DNA from: an uncultured bacterium
Lineage (GTDB): Bacteria; Actinomycetota; Coriobacteriia; Coriobacteriales; Coriobacteriaceae
NCBI GenBank assembly: GCA_905215765.1
Contig: CAJMRP010000079.1
Span: 1-9,009 of the forward strand
Direction of reading: 5' to 3'
Length of the DNA stretch: 9,009 nucleotides
The position numbers were made by a program, and so were the translations under genes. Numbering within the stretch: position 1 is the first letter of the stretch; every line of letters begins with the position of its first letter. The notes below the pieces were generated by a model. The model did not search any database. It was not told the origin of the DNA and saw nothing but the letters and a program-made list of their open reading frames with translations. Below are positions 1 through 6,146 of this stretch, piece after piece.

Positions 1-2174
1 CGAGCGATCAACAAGCGCCGCACGAACGTTCGCGCGCTAACCGACAAGCCACCGAGTCGCGCCACGCCGCAGGCTCTCATCGTGCGCCCGCCAACAAGGG
101 TGCCCACACCAACAGCGCCGCAAAAGAACAGGCACCCGCTCGCCCCAAGTCCCGCTACATCCCTGCCCTTGACGGCCTGCGCACGCTTGCCGTCGTCGCG
201 GTGGTGCTCTATCACCTCAACCTCACGTGGGCGCAGGGCGGTCTGCTCGGCGTCACGATCTTCTTTGTGCTTTCGGGCTATCTGATCACACGCCTGCTAC
301 TCAACGAAGTCGCTAAGACCGGCCGCATCGACCTCAAGAGCTTCTGGATCCGCCGCATCCGTCGCCTGGTCCCCGCCGTGGTAACCGTCGTGGTGGTGAC
401 CTGTGCGCTGTGCACCGTCTTCAACCACGTGATGCTCACCAAGATGCGCCCCGACATTCTGCCGTCACTGCTGTTCTTTAACAACTGGTGGCAGATTGCC
501 CAAAACGTCTCGTACTTCAATGCTCTGGGCGACCCCTCGCCGCTCACGCACTTTTGGTCGCTTGCCATCGAGGAACAGTTCTACCTGATTTGGCCGCCGC
601 TGCTGTTTGCCATGGTATCCATGCATGTGAGCAAACCCAACACGCGCCGCGTGGTTCTAGGCCTTGCCGCGGTATCTGCCCTTGCCATGATGGTGCTTTA
701 CAACCCTGCCGCCGACCCCAGCCGCGTGTACTACGGCACCGACACCCGCGTGTTCTCGCTGCTGCTGGGTGCCTGGATGGCCTTTATCCCCGATCGCGAC
801 CTGGCGCCGGTTCGTCTCGCCCATCGTTTGGGGCTCAATCGCCTGGCTGGCGCCGCCAAGCACGGCAAGAACGCCGAGGGCAAGCCTGGCGAGAAGGCCG
901 ACGAAGCAGCCGAGACCGCACCGGCACAGCCGAGCGCCCTCGTGCGCTTTTGGTCCTCGCCCGCATCCATCGATGTGTTGGGCGTCGTGGGTCTGGTTGG
1001 CCTTGCCGCCATGGTCGCGCTCACCAACGGCTACACCGCCTTCCAGTATCGCGGAGGCACGCTGTTATGCTCCATCCTCACGCTCATGGTCATCGCGGCC
1101 TGCGTGCAGCCCCAGGGAATGGGTGCCCGCGCGCTGTCCGCCGAGCCACTCGTGTGGGTTGGCAAGCGCTCGTACAGCATCTACCTGTGGCACTATCCGC
1201 TGCTGTTGCTCATGAACCCGGTCGCCAACATCAACGACACGCCCTGGTGGCAGTATATCTTGCAGGTACTTGTGGTGGTCGCCGTGGCCGAATGCTCATA
1301 TCGCTTTATCGAGACGCCGTTTAGAAAGGGCACCTTTGGGCGCACCGTGTCCGAGCTCCGCGACGGCACCACCACGCCCGCCAACTGGGCACGCGCGCAC
1401 GTCCCTGTCTGCGCAGCCTGCGCTGTCGTGTTGGTCGTTGCACTGGGCGGCCTGATCTTTGTGCCCGAGACGTCTGCGCTGAGCGGCGAGGGCGCCGAAG
1501 TTCTGAACAAGGAAACCAAAAACACCGCTCCCACCGACCAGCAGGCGGCCGACGACACCGACAAGGACAACGACGGCTTCCCCGATGGCTCCTACGATCT
1601 GCTTATGATCGGCGACTCCGTGTCGCTGCGTGCCGTAGACACCTTTGACGGTGTGTTCCCGCACAGCCATATCGATGCCGAAAAGGGCCGCCAGTTTGAT
1701 GCGGGCCGCGCGACATTTGAGGGCTATATCCAGCAGAACCTTGCCGGCAAGATCGTGGTCTTTGCGCTGGGCACCAACGGTTTGGTAACGGATGACCAAA
1801 TCGACGCCATCATGGCCGATGCAGGAGATAAGCGTATTGTGGTGTTTGTGAACACGCGCAGCCCGCAGCCGTGGGTTGGCTCTACCAACCAGGCCATCGC
1901 CAACGCCGCTACGCGCTACAAGAACGTACGCGTTATCGACTGGTACGGATACAGTGCCAACCGCAACGACCTGTTCGATGGCGATGGCACGCATCTATCG
2001 ACCACTGGCGTGACTGAGTACCTCGACTTGATCCACGATGCCGTCAAGAAGGACCTGCCCGTGCATCCCGAGGATCACGTCAACGATCCGCAGCCGGCAG
2101 CCGTCAAGTCTGCCACCGACGCACTCGTCAATGCGCTCGCTCTCAAGCCGCACAAGCTGGGCACCGACAAGTAA
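1..2174 (+). CDS. OatA-like membrane O-acyltransferase (acyltransferase 3 + SGNH domain), 5'-truncated by the window
   Basis: Predicted to carry acyl (probably acetyl) groups across the membrane and attach them to an extracytoplasmic glycan such as peptidoglycan. The acyltransferase-3 signature R-X10-H is visible (Arg codon 180-182, His codon 213-215), followed by FFVLSGYLIT, HFWSLAIEEQFYLIWP (His codon 549-551) and about ten hydrophobic helices. After the last helix comes an SGNH domain: GDS at 1611-1619 (nucleophile Ser), GTNG at 1770-1781, and DGTH at 1983-1994 (catalytic Asp and His). The GTG at 201 cannot be the start because it lies inside the R-X10-H motif. The frame is open, without ATG, GTG or TTG, from 201 back to position 3, so the true start is outside the window. 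The visible N-terminal extension is hydrophilic and rich in Ala, Arg, Gln and His. A charged Lys/Glu/Ala-rich loop (about 860-940) is inserted between membrane segments. Domain architecture matches OatA; the acceptor glycan is inferred. Confidence 0.9.
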   Translation, partial: SDQQAPHERSRANRQATESRHAAGSHRAPANKGAHTNSAAKEQAPARPKSRYIPALDGLRTLAVVAVVLYHLNLTWAQGGLLGVTIFFVLSGYLITRLLLNEVAKTGRIDLKSFWIRRIRRLVPAVVTVVVVTCALCTVFNHVMLTKMRPDILPSLLFFNNWWQIAQNVSYFNALGDPSPLTHFWSLAIEEQFYLIWPPLLFAMVSMHVSKPNTRRVVLGLAAVSALAMMVLYNPAADPSRVYYGTDTRVFSLLLGAWMAFIPDRDLAPVRLAHRLGLNRLAGAAKHGKNAEGKPGEKADEAAETAPAQPSALVRFWSSPASIDVLGVVGLVGLAAMVALTNGYTAFQYRGGTLLCSILTLMVIAACVQPQGMGARALSAEPLVWVGKRSYSIYLWHYPLLLLMNPVANINDTPWWQYILQVLVVVAVAECSYRFIETPFRKGTFGRTVSELRDGTTTPANWARAHVPVCAACAVVLVVALGGLIFVPETSALSGEGAEVLNKETKNTAPTDQQAADDTDKDNDGFPDGSYDLLMIGDSVSLRAVDTFDGVFPHSHIDAEKGRQFDAGRATFEGYIQQNLAGKIVVFALGTNGLVTDDQIDAIMADAGDKRIVVFVNTRSPQPWVGSTNQAIANAATRYKNVRVIDWYGYSANRNDLFDGDGTHLSTTGVTEYLDLIHDAVKKDLPVHPEDHVNDPQPAAVKSATDALVNALALKPHKLGTDK

Positions 2175-2197
2175 CCTGCAGCGCAAACTTCCCACAT

Positions 2198-2235
2198 CCG
2201 GAGGGGGTGTCTGCCACGGCAGACACCCCCTCCGG
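2198..2235 (+). terminator. Perfect 18-bp inverted repeat downstream of the acyltransferase gene
   Basis: Arms 2198-2215 and 2218-2235 are exact reverse complements separated by two bases, so RNA would form a 17-bp stem with a four-base loop. It begins 23 bases after the acyltransferase stop codon, where a terminator would sit. No T-run follows, so it is not a canonical intrinsic terminator. It may act as an RNA-stabilising or bidirectional transcription-blocking hairpin, or be a dispersed palindromic repeat. Confidence 0.5.
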
Positions 2236-2380
2236 CAGTTAGGGACACTCCTGGCGCAGCCAATGAAGACCTCTACGGATGAATTCCAGGCCGCTCCGTC
2301 GCTCCAGACATCGTTTCCGCGCCTCGTGCCTGCCCCAAACAATCAAAACAAGCCCTTTTCGCCGCACCCTCAAAGGTCTG

Positions 2381-2608
2381 TGGGCAAAAAAGGGCAAATA
2401 TGAGTACTGTTACCATTTTAGTAGCAGGCAAAACCACCCAAAATGACGTCCGAGCGACCCCTATAACCCCCTAAAGCAGCCAACCTGACTGGTTTAAGGC
2501 GTATTGGAGCCAATTTTAATGAACATACTAAAGGCTATGTTCATTATCTTTTAGGATGTAAATGCTATTCACTTAGCAACAGTACTCATATTTGGCATTT
2601 TTTGTCCA
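2381..2608. repeat. 228-bp AT-rich element bounded by long imperfect inverted repeats
   Basis: The outer 33 bases (2381-2413 and 2576-2608) are inverted copies matching at 29 of 33 positions. They include an uninterrupted 17-base core, caaatatgagtactgtt, and its complement. In the same register the repeat continues weakly inward to 2426/2563, where TAGCA matches again. The interior is clearly more AT-rich than the neighbouring genes and has no convincing ORF. It lies between two convergent genes, a tolerant site for a non-autonomous mobile element (MITE-like) or a dispersed palindromic repeat. I see no convincing target-site duplication at the ends, so a transposon origin is not shown. Confidence 0.6.
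2517..2546. repeat. 11-bp palindrome inside the inverted-repeat element
   Basis: Arms taatgaacata (2517-2527) and tatgttcatta (2536-2546) are exact inverted copies around an 8-base centre. It could be a hairpin at the tip of the larger palindromic element or a dyad protein-binding site. No start of a gene is nearby on either strand, so a classical operator role is unlikely. Confidence 0.55.
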
Positions 2609-2638
2609 TTGCTATATAACTAACACCCTATAGCAGAC

Positions 2639-2674
2639 AAAAAACAGGCCGCAGCCCGTGGCGGCGGCCTGTTT
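2639..2674 (-). terminator. Intrinsic terminator of the MgtE-like/NRAMP operon
   Basis: Read on the minus strand, an 11-bp GC-rich stem AAACAGGCCGC / GCGGCCTGTTT (2674-2664 with 2652-2642) is followed directly by a T-run; six consecutive A residues lie at 2639-2644 on the plus strand. It begins 17 bases after the NRAMP stop codon. This is a textbook rho-independent terminator and marks the 3' end of the operon. Confidence 0.9.
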
Positions 2675-2691
2675 GGAGTCCAAAAGAGGCG

Positions 2692-3954
2692 CTAAGCGCT
2701 GTAGCCCATCGCCTGCAGGACAAACATGACGACCGTGAGCACCGTAATCACACCGATAGTCGCCCAAGTGAGCACATTCCACACGCGGCCGTTGCGGTTA
2801 GTGCCCATAATGTGACGGTCAGCGGCAATAACCACCTGGAACACCAGAACCACGGGCAGTAGCACGCCATTGATGACCTGCGAGGTCATCATAATCTGGA
2901 ACAGATCGACGCCGGGCATAAGCACCAGCACGGCAGAGATACCGATGATGGCCGTAATGATGCCGCGATAGACCGGGGCCTCGTCCCAGCTGCGGTCGGC
3001 ACCGCGCTCCCAGCCAAATGCCTCGCAGATAGCGCTCGACGTAACGCCCGGCAGCACGCAAGCAGCCAAGAAGCTCGCCGCGACCAGGCCCGAGGCAAAC
3101 AGTACCGTGGACCACTGACCCGCAATAGGCTCCAGCGCACGGGCAGCATCGGCAGCATCGCTAATCTGAATGCCCGCCGGGAACAACACCGTACCGGTCG
3201 TGATGATAATAAAGCCGGCAATGACATCGGCGGCAAGCGAGCCGCTCACGGTATCGATGCGCTGCAGCACGATATCGTCCTCGCCCGCGTTCTTATCGAC
3301 CACGTTGTTCTGCGCCAAGAAAATCATCCACGGCGCGATGGTGGTACCGATCGTTGCGACCACGAGCGACACGTAACTGGGGTCATTTTGAATGTTAGGC
3401 ACGACCAGGTCGACCGCGACCTCACCCCAGTTGGGGCCAGCCATGAACGCGGCGACAATATAGGTCACGAACACGCAGCTCACCAGCAGCAGAATCTTCT
3501 CGATGCGCTGGAAACTACCCGACATGGTAAGCATCCACACCAGCAGCGCCACCAACGGCACCGAGATGCTCGCCGGCACGCCAAAGAGGGCAAGGCCGCT
3601 CGCAATACCCGCAAACTCCGAAATGGTCACAGCCGTGTTGGCGATCAACAGCGCCGCCATAGCAAGTACACTCTTGCGCACGCCAAAGCGCTCGCGAATG
3701 AGCGATGCCAGGCCCTTGCCCGTGACGCAGCCGCAGCGCGCCGCGGTCTCCTGCGTCACGATGAGCAGCACAGTCATGACGGGAAGCATCCAGAGCATCT
3801 TGTAGCCATAGCTGGCGCCCGCGCTGGAATACGTTGCAATGCCGCCGGCGTCATTGCCCGAAAGCGCCGCCAGCAGACCGGGACCCATAGCGCCAAAGAT
3901 GGCCGCGATGGTCAACTTTTGCTTGGTGCCCGACTTTTGCTTGGTATTTTGCAC
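2692..3954 (-). CDS. NRAMP-family divalent metal transporter, NRMT-type (probable Mg2+/Mn2+)
   Basis: About 420 residues with roughly 11 hydrophobic helices, the size and profile of the NRAMP/SLC11 family. Helix 1 carries GPGLLAALSGNDAGGIAT, aligning with the family's GPGLLAA..DPGN..AT, but the metal site reads D35-A-G-G instead of D-P-G-N. Helix 6 reads IGTTIAPW (A207-P-W) instead of the usual M-P-H, so the soft-metal-selecting methionine is gone. From memory, loss of that methionine and of the helix-1 asparagine is typical of NRAMP-related Mg2+ transporters (NRMTs), described from Eggerthella lenta; substrate is therefore inferred as Mg2+ and/or Mn2+ rather than iron. I chose the GTG at 3954: it has AGGTGG four bases upstream, overlapping the stop of the previous gene. 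An ATG at 4017 would add 21 residues unlike NRAMP and overlap that gene. Cotranscribed with the MgtE-like gene (8 bases between); terminator follows. Confidence 0.9.
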   Translation of the reverse strand: MQNTKQKSGTKQKLTIAAIFGAMGPGLLAALSGNDAGGIATYSSAGASYGYKMLWMLPVMTVLLIVTQETAARCGCVTGKGLASLIRERFGVRKSVLAMAALLIANTAVTISEFAGIASGLALFGVPASISVPLVALLVWMLTMSGSFQRIEKILLLVSCVFVTYIVAAFMAGPNWGEVAVDLVVPNIQNDPSYVSLVVATIGTTIAPWMIFLAQNNVVDKNAGEDDIVLQRIDTVSGSLAADVIAGFIIITTGTVLFPAGIQISDAADAARALEPIAGQWSTVLFASGLVAASFLAACVLPGVTSSAICEAFGWERGADRSWDEAPVYRGIITAIIGISAVLVLMPGVDLFQIMMTSQVINGVLLPVVLVFQVVIAADRHIMGTNRNGRVWNVLTWATIGVITVLTVVMFVLQAMGYSA

Positions 3955-3962
3955 GCGACCAC

Positions 3963-5807
3963 CTAACCAATGACCGACATGGTGAGCAGCACCGCAGCGG
4001 CGCAGTACGCTACGCACGAGATCATGACGGCAATAACGTTCATGGCGGTGCCCGACGTGTTGAGGTCATGCTCGTCACGCCAGAACAGCACCATCAGGTA
4101 AATCACGGCGCTCATGTTGCCAACCAGGCAAATGATGGCAGCGATATTAAAGCACCCGGTAAAGAGTTGCTCCTCAAACATGGGCGCATCGGGGAACGCG
4201 GCGGTGCGCACCAGCTGGGCGCACAGGTAGGTCACGAGCGAAAGGATCAGGCCCATACCCGTGCTCTGGAAGAAGAATCCCAGGTACGGTTTGGGCTCGT
4301 CGTCGTGGCCGTCGTACTCGAGGAAGTAGTTCTTGACGAACGACACCATGCGCGAGGCCGCCAGCAGCACGAGCGGCATGGCGCACATGGGGAACACCAC
4401 CAGATGCGCGGAGCCGAGCGCCGTTCCCAGCACGGTCGCCATGATGCACGACGCGATGCCCCATACAACAACCCAGTACTGGCGATGCACGAACCAGCTG
4501 AGCACGTTCGTCGAGTCGTCCGACGCGCTATCGCCCGAGCCGACACCGGCGATCTGCAGGTCCTCCTGATGCTCCTCGGCGATAACGTCCATGGCGTCGT
4601 CGAAGGTCACGATACCCAGGATATGACGGTTCTCGTCGCAGACAGGGATGGCAACCAGGTCGTACTTGGTCATCTCGTCCGTCACGTCTTCCTGGTCCTC
4701 GTCGGGCGACACATAGACCAGGTCGCGATAGGCCAGCTGACCCAGCGTGGCGTCGCGGTCGGCTACGATCAGCGTGCGCAGCGAAAGCACGCCGGTCAGC
4801 ATGCCGCTCGGATCCTCGGTATAGACGTAATAGACACTCTCGAAGTCCTCATCGAGTTTGCGAATCGCCTCGATGGCATCGCCGACCGTCGCCGTGGCGG
4901 GCAGCGAGACAAACTCCGAGGTCATGATGCGGCCGGCGGTGTTGTCCTCATAGCCCAGCAGGTTACGAATCGCCTTCTCCTCCTTGACGCCCATCAGGCG
5001 CAGGAGCTTCTCAGCCTTCTCGTAATCGAGCTCGTCGATCAGGTCGGCGGCGTCGTCCGGGTCCATCATGGCCAGCATCGACGATGCGTCCGTATCGGAC
5101 AGGCCCTCGAGCATCTCGGTCATGAGCTCGTCATCATCGAACTCCGAGATGGCCTCGGCGGCCTGGGCGGTGTCGAGCTGCGCGAACACCTGCGCACGCA
5201 AGCGCGGGTCGAGCTGCTCGATGATGTCGGCAATGTCGGCAGGGTGCAGCTCGCCAAGCGTCTTGTGCGACACCGAGAGCTGGATGTTCTTAGTCGAGCG
5301 ATCGAGCAGGTCCATGTAAGACCAGGCGATAATGTCCTCGCTGAGCGGCTTGCCCAGGTGCTTCATAAAGCCCTCGACGACATGCTCGAGTGTGGGGCTG
5401 ATCGCGCGCAGCAGACCGCGGGCGCCAACTTCGGCACCCAGTAGGCGCAGCTGATTTTCGCCCGACATGGAAAACTTGATGTCGTTTACGCGCACGACCT
5501 TCATGCCCTGCGTGTCGACAATTTGCTTGTTAAGCACGTCGCGGGCGAGTAAGAGTTCGGTCGGCTGCAGGTACGAAAAACGGATTTCGGTGGCCGACGT
5601 CTTAAGGTGTACACCCGTCTCGTCGATACGGTCGACCCATTTGCGCCAACTGATCATAAACGGCGTCTTGCCGGGACCGCGAAACGCGAGCGACGTCACG
5701 TGTGGAAAAACTTCGCCGGTAGCAATGCCAAAATCGTTCACAACGCCGAGCTTTTCGCCATCGACGTCCAAGACCGGCAGTTTGAGCATCTCACTCAGAT
5801 AATTCAA
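3963..5807 (-). CDS. PRC-barrel / MgtE-N / CBS-pair protein with a degenerate five-helix membrane domain
   Basis: A 614-residue protein. In order: one or two PRC-barrel-like modules (about 5-140), an MgtE N-terminal superhelical domain (about 150-285, with DPDDAADLIDELDYEKAEKL), a CBS pair (about 288-410), the plug-helix-like linker IAEEHQEDLQIAGV, and five hydrophobic helices (about 443-463, 467-487, 512-534, 550-576, 588-612). The cytosolic part strongly resembles MgtE, where it senses Mg2+ and gates the channel. The membrane part has MgtE's helix count, but the helix-2 stretch reads VVFPMCAMPLVLLAASRMVS, without the GGNAG-type pore signature, and the last helix has no Asp. I infer a regulatory or non-conducting MgtE relative, perhaps controlling the NRAMP partner encoded next. 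Start is uncertain: TTG at 5807 with GGGGAG five bases upstream, or ATG at 5789 reached by coupling from a mini-ORF. It may still transport metal itself. Confidence 0.85.
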   Translation of the reverse strand: MNYLSEMLKLPVLDVDGEKLGVVNDFGIATGEVFPHVTSLAFRGPGKTPFMISWRKWVDRIDETGVHLKTSATEIRFSYLQPTELLLARDVLNKQIVDTQGMKVVRVNDIKFSMSGENQLRLLGAEVGARGLLRAISPTLEHVVEGFMKHLGKPLSEDIIAWSYMDLLDRSTKNIQLSVSHKTLGELHPADIADIIEQLDPRLRAQVFAQLDTAQAAEAISEFDDDELMTEMLEGLSDTDASSMLAMMDPDDAADLIDELDYEKAEKLLRLMGVKEEKAIRNLLGYEDNTAGRIMTSEFVSLPATATVGDAIEAIRKLDEDFESVYYVYTEDPSGMLTGVLSLRTLIVADRDATLGQLAYRDLVYVSPDEDQEDVTDEMTKYDLVAIPVCDENRHILGIVTFDDAMDVIAEEHQEDLQIAGVGSGDSASDDSTNVLSWFVHRQYWVVVWGIASCIMATVLGTALGSAHLVVFPMCAMPLVLLAASRMVSFVKNYFLEYDGHDDEPKPYLGFFFQSTGMGLILSLVTYLCAQLVRTAAFPDAPMFEEQLFTGCFNIAAIICLVGNMSAVIYLMVLFWRDEHDLNTSGTAMNVIAVMISCVAYCAAAVLLTMSVIG

Positions 5808-5823
5808 TGGTGCTCCCCATCAT
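5791..5823 (-). other. 10-codon mini-ORF (MMGSTIELSE) overlapping the start of the MgtE-like gene
   Basis: The strongest Shine-Dalgarno here, GGAGGA (5832-5827), is placed for tandem ATG codons at 5823 and 5820, not for the TTG at 5807. Translation from there gives MMGSTIELSE and stops at TGA (5793-5791), one base before the in-frame ATG at 5789 of the MgtE-like gene. This could be a leader peptide with coupled re-initiation, or a frameshift relative to homologues. Nothing proves it is translated. Confidence 0.35.
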
Positions 5824-5862
5824 AATTCCTCCGGACGCGGCCGCGCGTGCGGCGTCCGGGGG
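5824..5862 (-). promoter_or_regulatory. GC-rich hairpin sequestering the Shine-Dalgarno of the metal-transport operon
   Basis: In the minus-strand RNA, 5862-5852 (CCCCCGGACGC) pairs with 5838-5828 (GCGTCCGGAGG), 10 of 11 positions, with further GC pairing possible in the 13-base loop. The 3' arm contains the GGAGG of the ribosome binding site (GGAGGA, 5832-5827), so the folded form would block translation initiation at 5823, 5820 and possibly 5807. This is the arrangement of a translational switch or RNA thermometer; the trigger is unknown. Confidence 0.5.
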
Positions 5863-5912
5863 CTTCTGGATATGTATACGCATGCGCGGGCGGCACGCCG
5901 CTCGACGCTTAC

Positions 5913-6000
5913 ACCCCGTGCATGCGCAAAAAGCACCTGCATGGGGTCATCGACTGTATGGTCGAGGTTTGGATTTCACCTGTAACCTTTCTCTTGACCC
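5913..6000 (-). promoter_or_regulatory. Candidate structured leader RNA: three-way junction with a competing hairpin
   Basis: Minus-strand RNA from 6000 to 5944 can form a closing stem GGGTCA/TGACCC (6000-5995 with 5949-5944). It encloses two arms: AGGTT/AACCT (5988-5984 with 5969-5965) and CGAC/GTCG (5964-5961 with 5954-5951). A downstream hairpin, 5947-5933 with 5927-5913 (12 Watson-Crick pairs, one G-U and two mismatches over 15 positions, TTTTT loop), reuses ACCC of the closing stem, so the two folds exclude each other. Alternative folds just after a promoter and before a transport operon are typical of riboswitch-type control. It matches no riboswitch class I can recognise; the folds were found by eye. 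Confidence 0.4.
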
Positions 6001-6015
6001 TCATTAACCGCAGTA

Positions 6016-6024
6016 ACTATAGCA
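6016..6024 (-). promoter_or_regulatory. Candidate extended -10 promoter for the MgtE-like/NRAMP operon
   Basis: Minus strand reads TGC-TATAGT, an extended -10 element (TGn plus five of six matches to TATAAT). I see no good -35, which an extended -10 can compensate for. Transcription would begin near 6009, giving a leader of about 200 bases before the TTG at 5807. Confidence 0.4.
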
Positions 6025-6098
6025 TCAGCATCGCCCTGCGGCATCGAATTTATGCGCTGCACATTGCAGGCATACCAAACGCTGACGCATCCGTGACA

Positions 6099-6138
6099 TA
6101 GTCATTGGGGACGTTCTTAAATGACTACCCAATGACTA
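6099..6138. repeat. Nested inverted repeats (three copies of an AATGACTA unit) between two minus-strand genes
   Basis: TAGTCATTGGG (6099-6109) is the exact inverse of CCCAATGACTA (6128-6138). Its first eight bases are also the inverse of AATGACTA at 6120-6127, so the unit occurs once inverted and twice directly, allowing two alternative hairpins. It starts nine bases after the stop codon of the NodB-like gene (read on the minus strand) and may slow or terminate transcription, though no T-run follows. It resembles a REP-type intergenic palindrome. Confidence 0.5.
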
Positions 6139-6146
6139 CTCTGTGG

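Noticed and set aside
488..1324. 278-codon plus-strand ORF inside the acyltransferase gene
   Set aside because: An out-of-frame shadow; the overlapping frame carries all acyltransferase-3 motifs and this product is Arg/His/Pro-rich without any recognisable domain.
2038..2403. 121-codon plus-strand ORF spanning the acyltransferase end and the intergenic region
   Set aside because: It overlaps the acyltransferase C-terminus out of frame, runs through the 18-bp palindrome and ends in the AT-rich repeat; no ribosome binding site or domain.
3388..3966. 192-codon plus-strand ORF opposite the NRAMP gene
   Set aside because: Antisense shadow of a well-supported transporter; composition (His, Arg, Gln) is typical of reverse-frame artefacts.
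3954..4017. ATG at 4017 as the NRAMP start
   Set aside because: The added 21 residues overlap the preceding gene and do not look like NRAMP, whereas the GTG at 3954 has a well-spaced ribosome binding site.
4068..5444. 458-codon plus-strand ORF opposite the MgtE-like gene
   Set aside because: It is antisense to a gene with clear MgtE-N and CBS domains, its product is a low-complexity His/Arg/Gln/Val-rich string with no domain, and long antisense frames are expected in GC-rich DNA.
5944..5980. Resemblance to one lobe of the FMN riboswitch (GGTGAAATCC followed by a GAC...AGTC hairpin and GATGA)
   Set aside because: Only one lobe-like segment is present; the other conserved arms and closing helix of the FMN class are missing, and the operon has no link to flavin.
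5824..6010. M-box (Mg2+) or yybP-ykoY (Mn2+) riboswitch in the leader
   Set aside because: The strongly conserved M-box sequence GUUAGGUGAGGCUCC and the yybP-ykoY core are absent, although the genes would suit either class.
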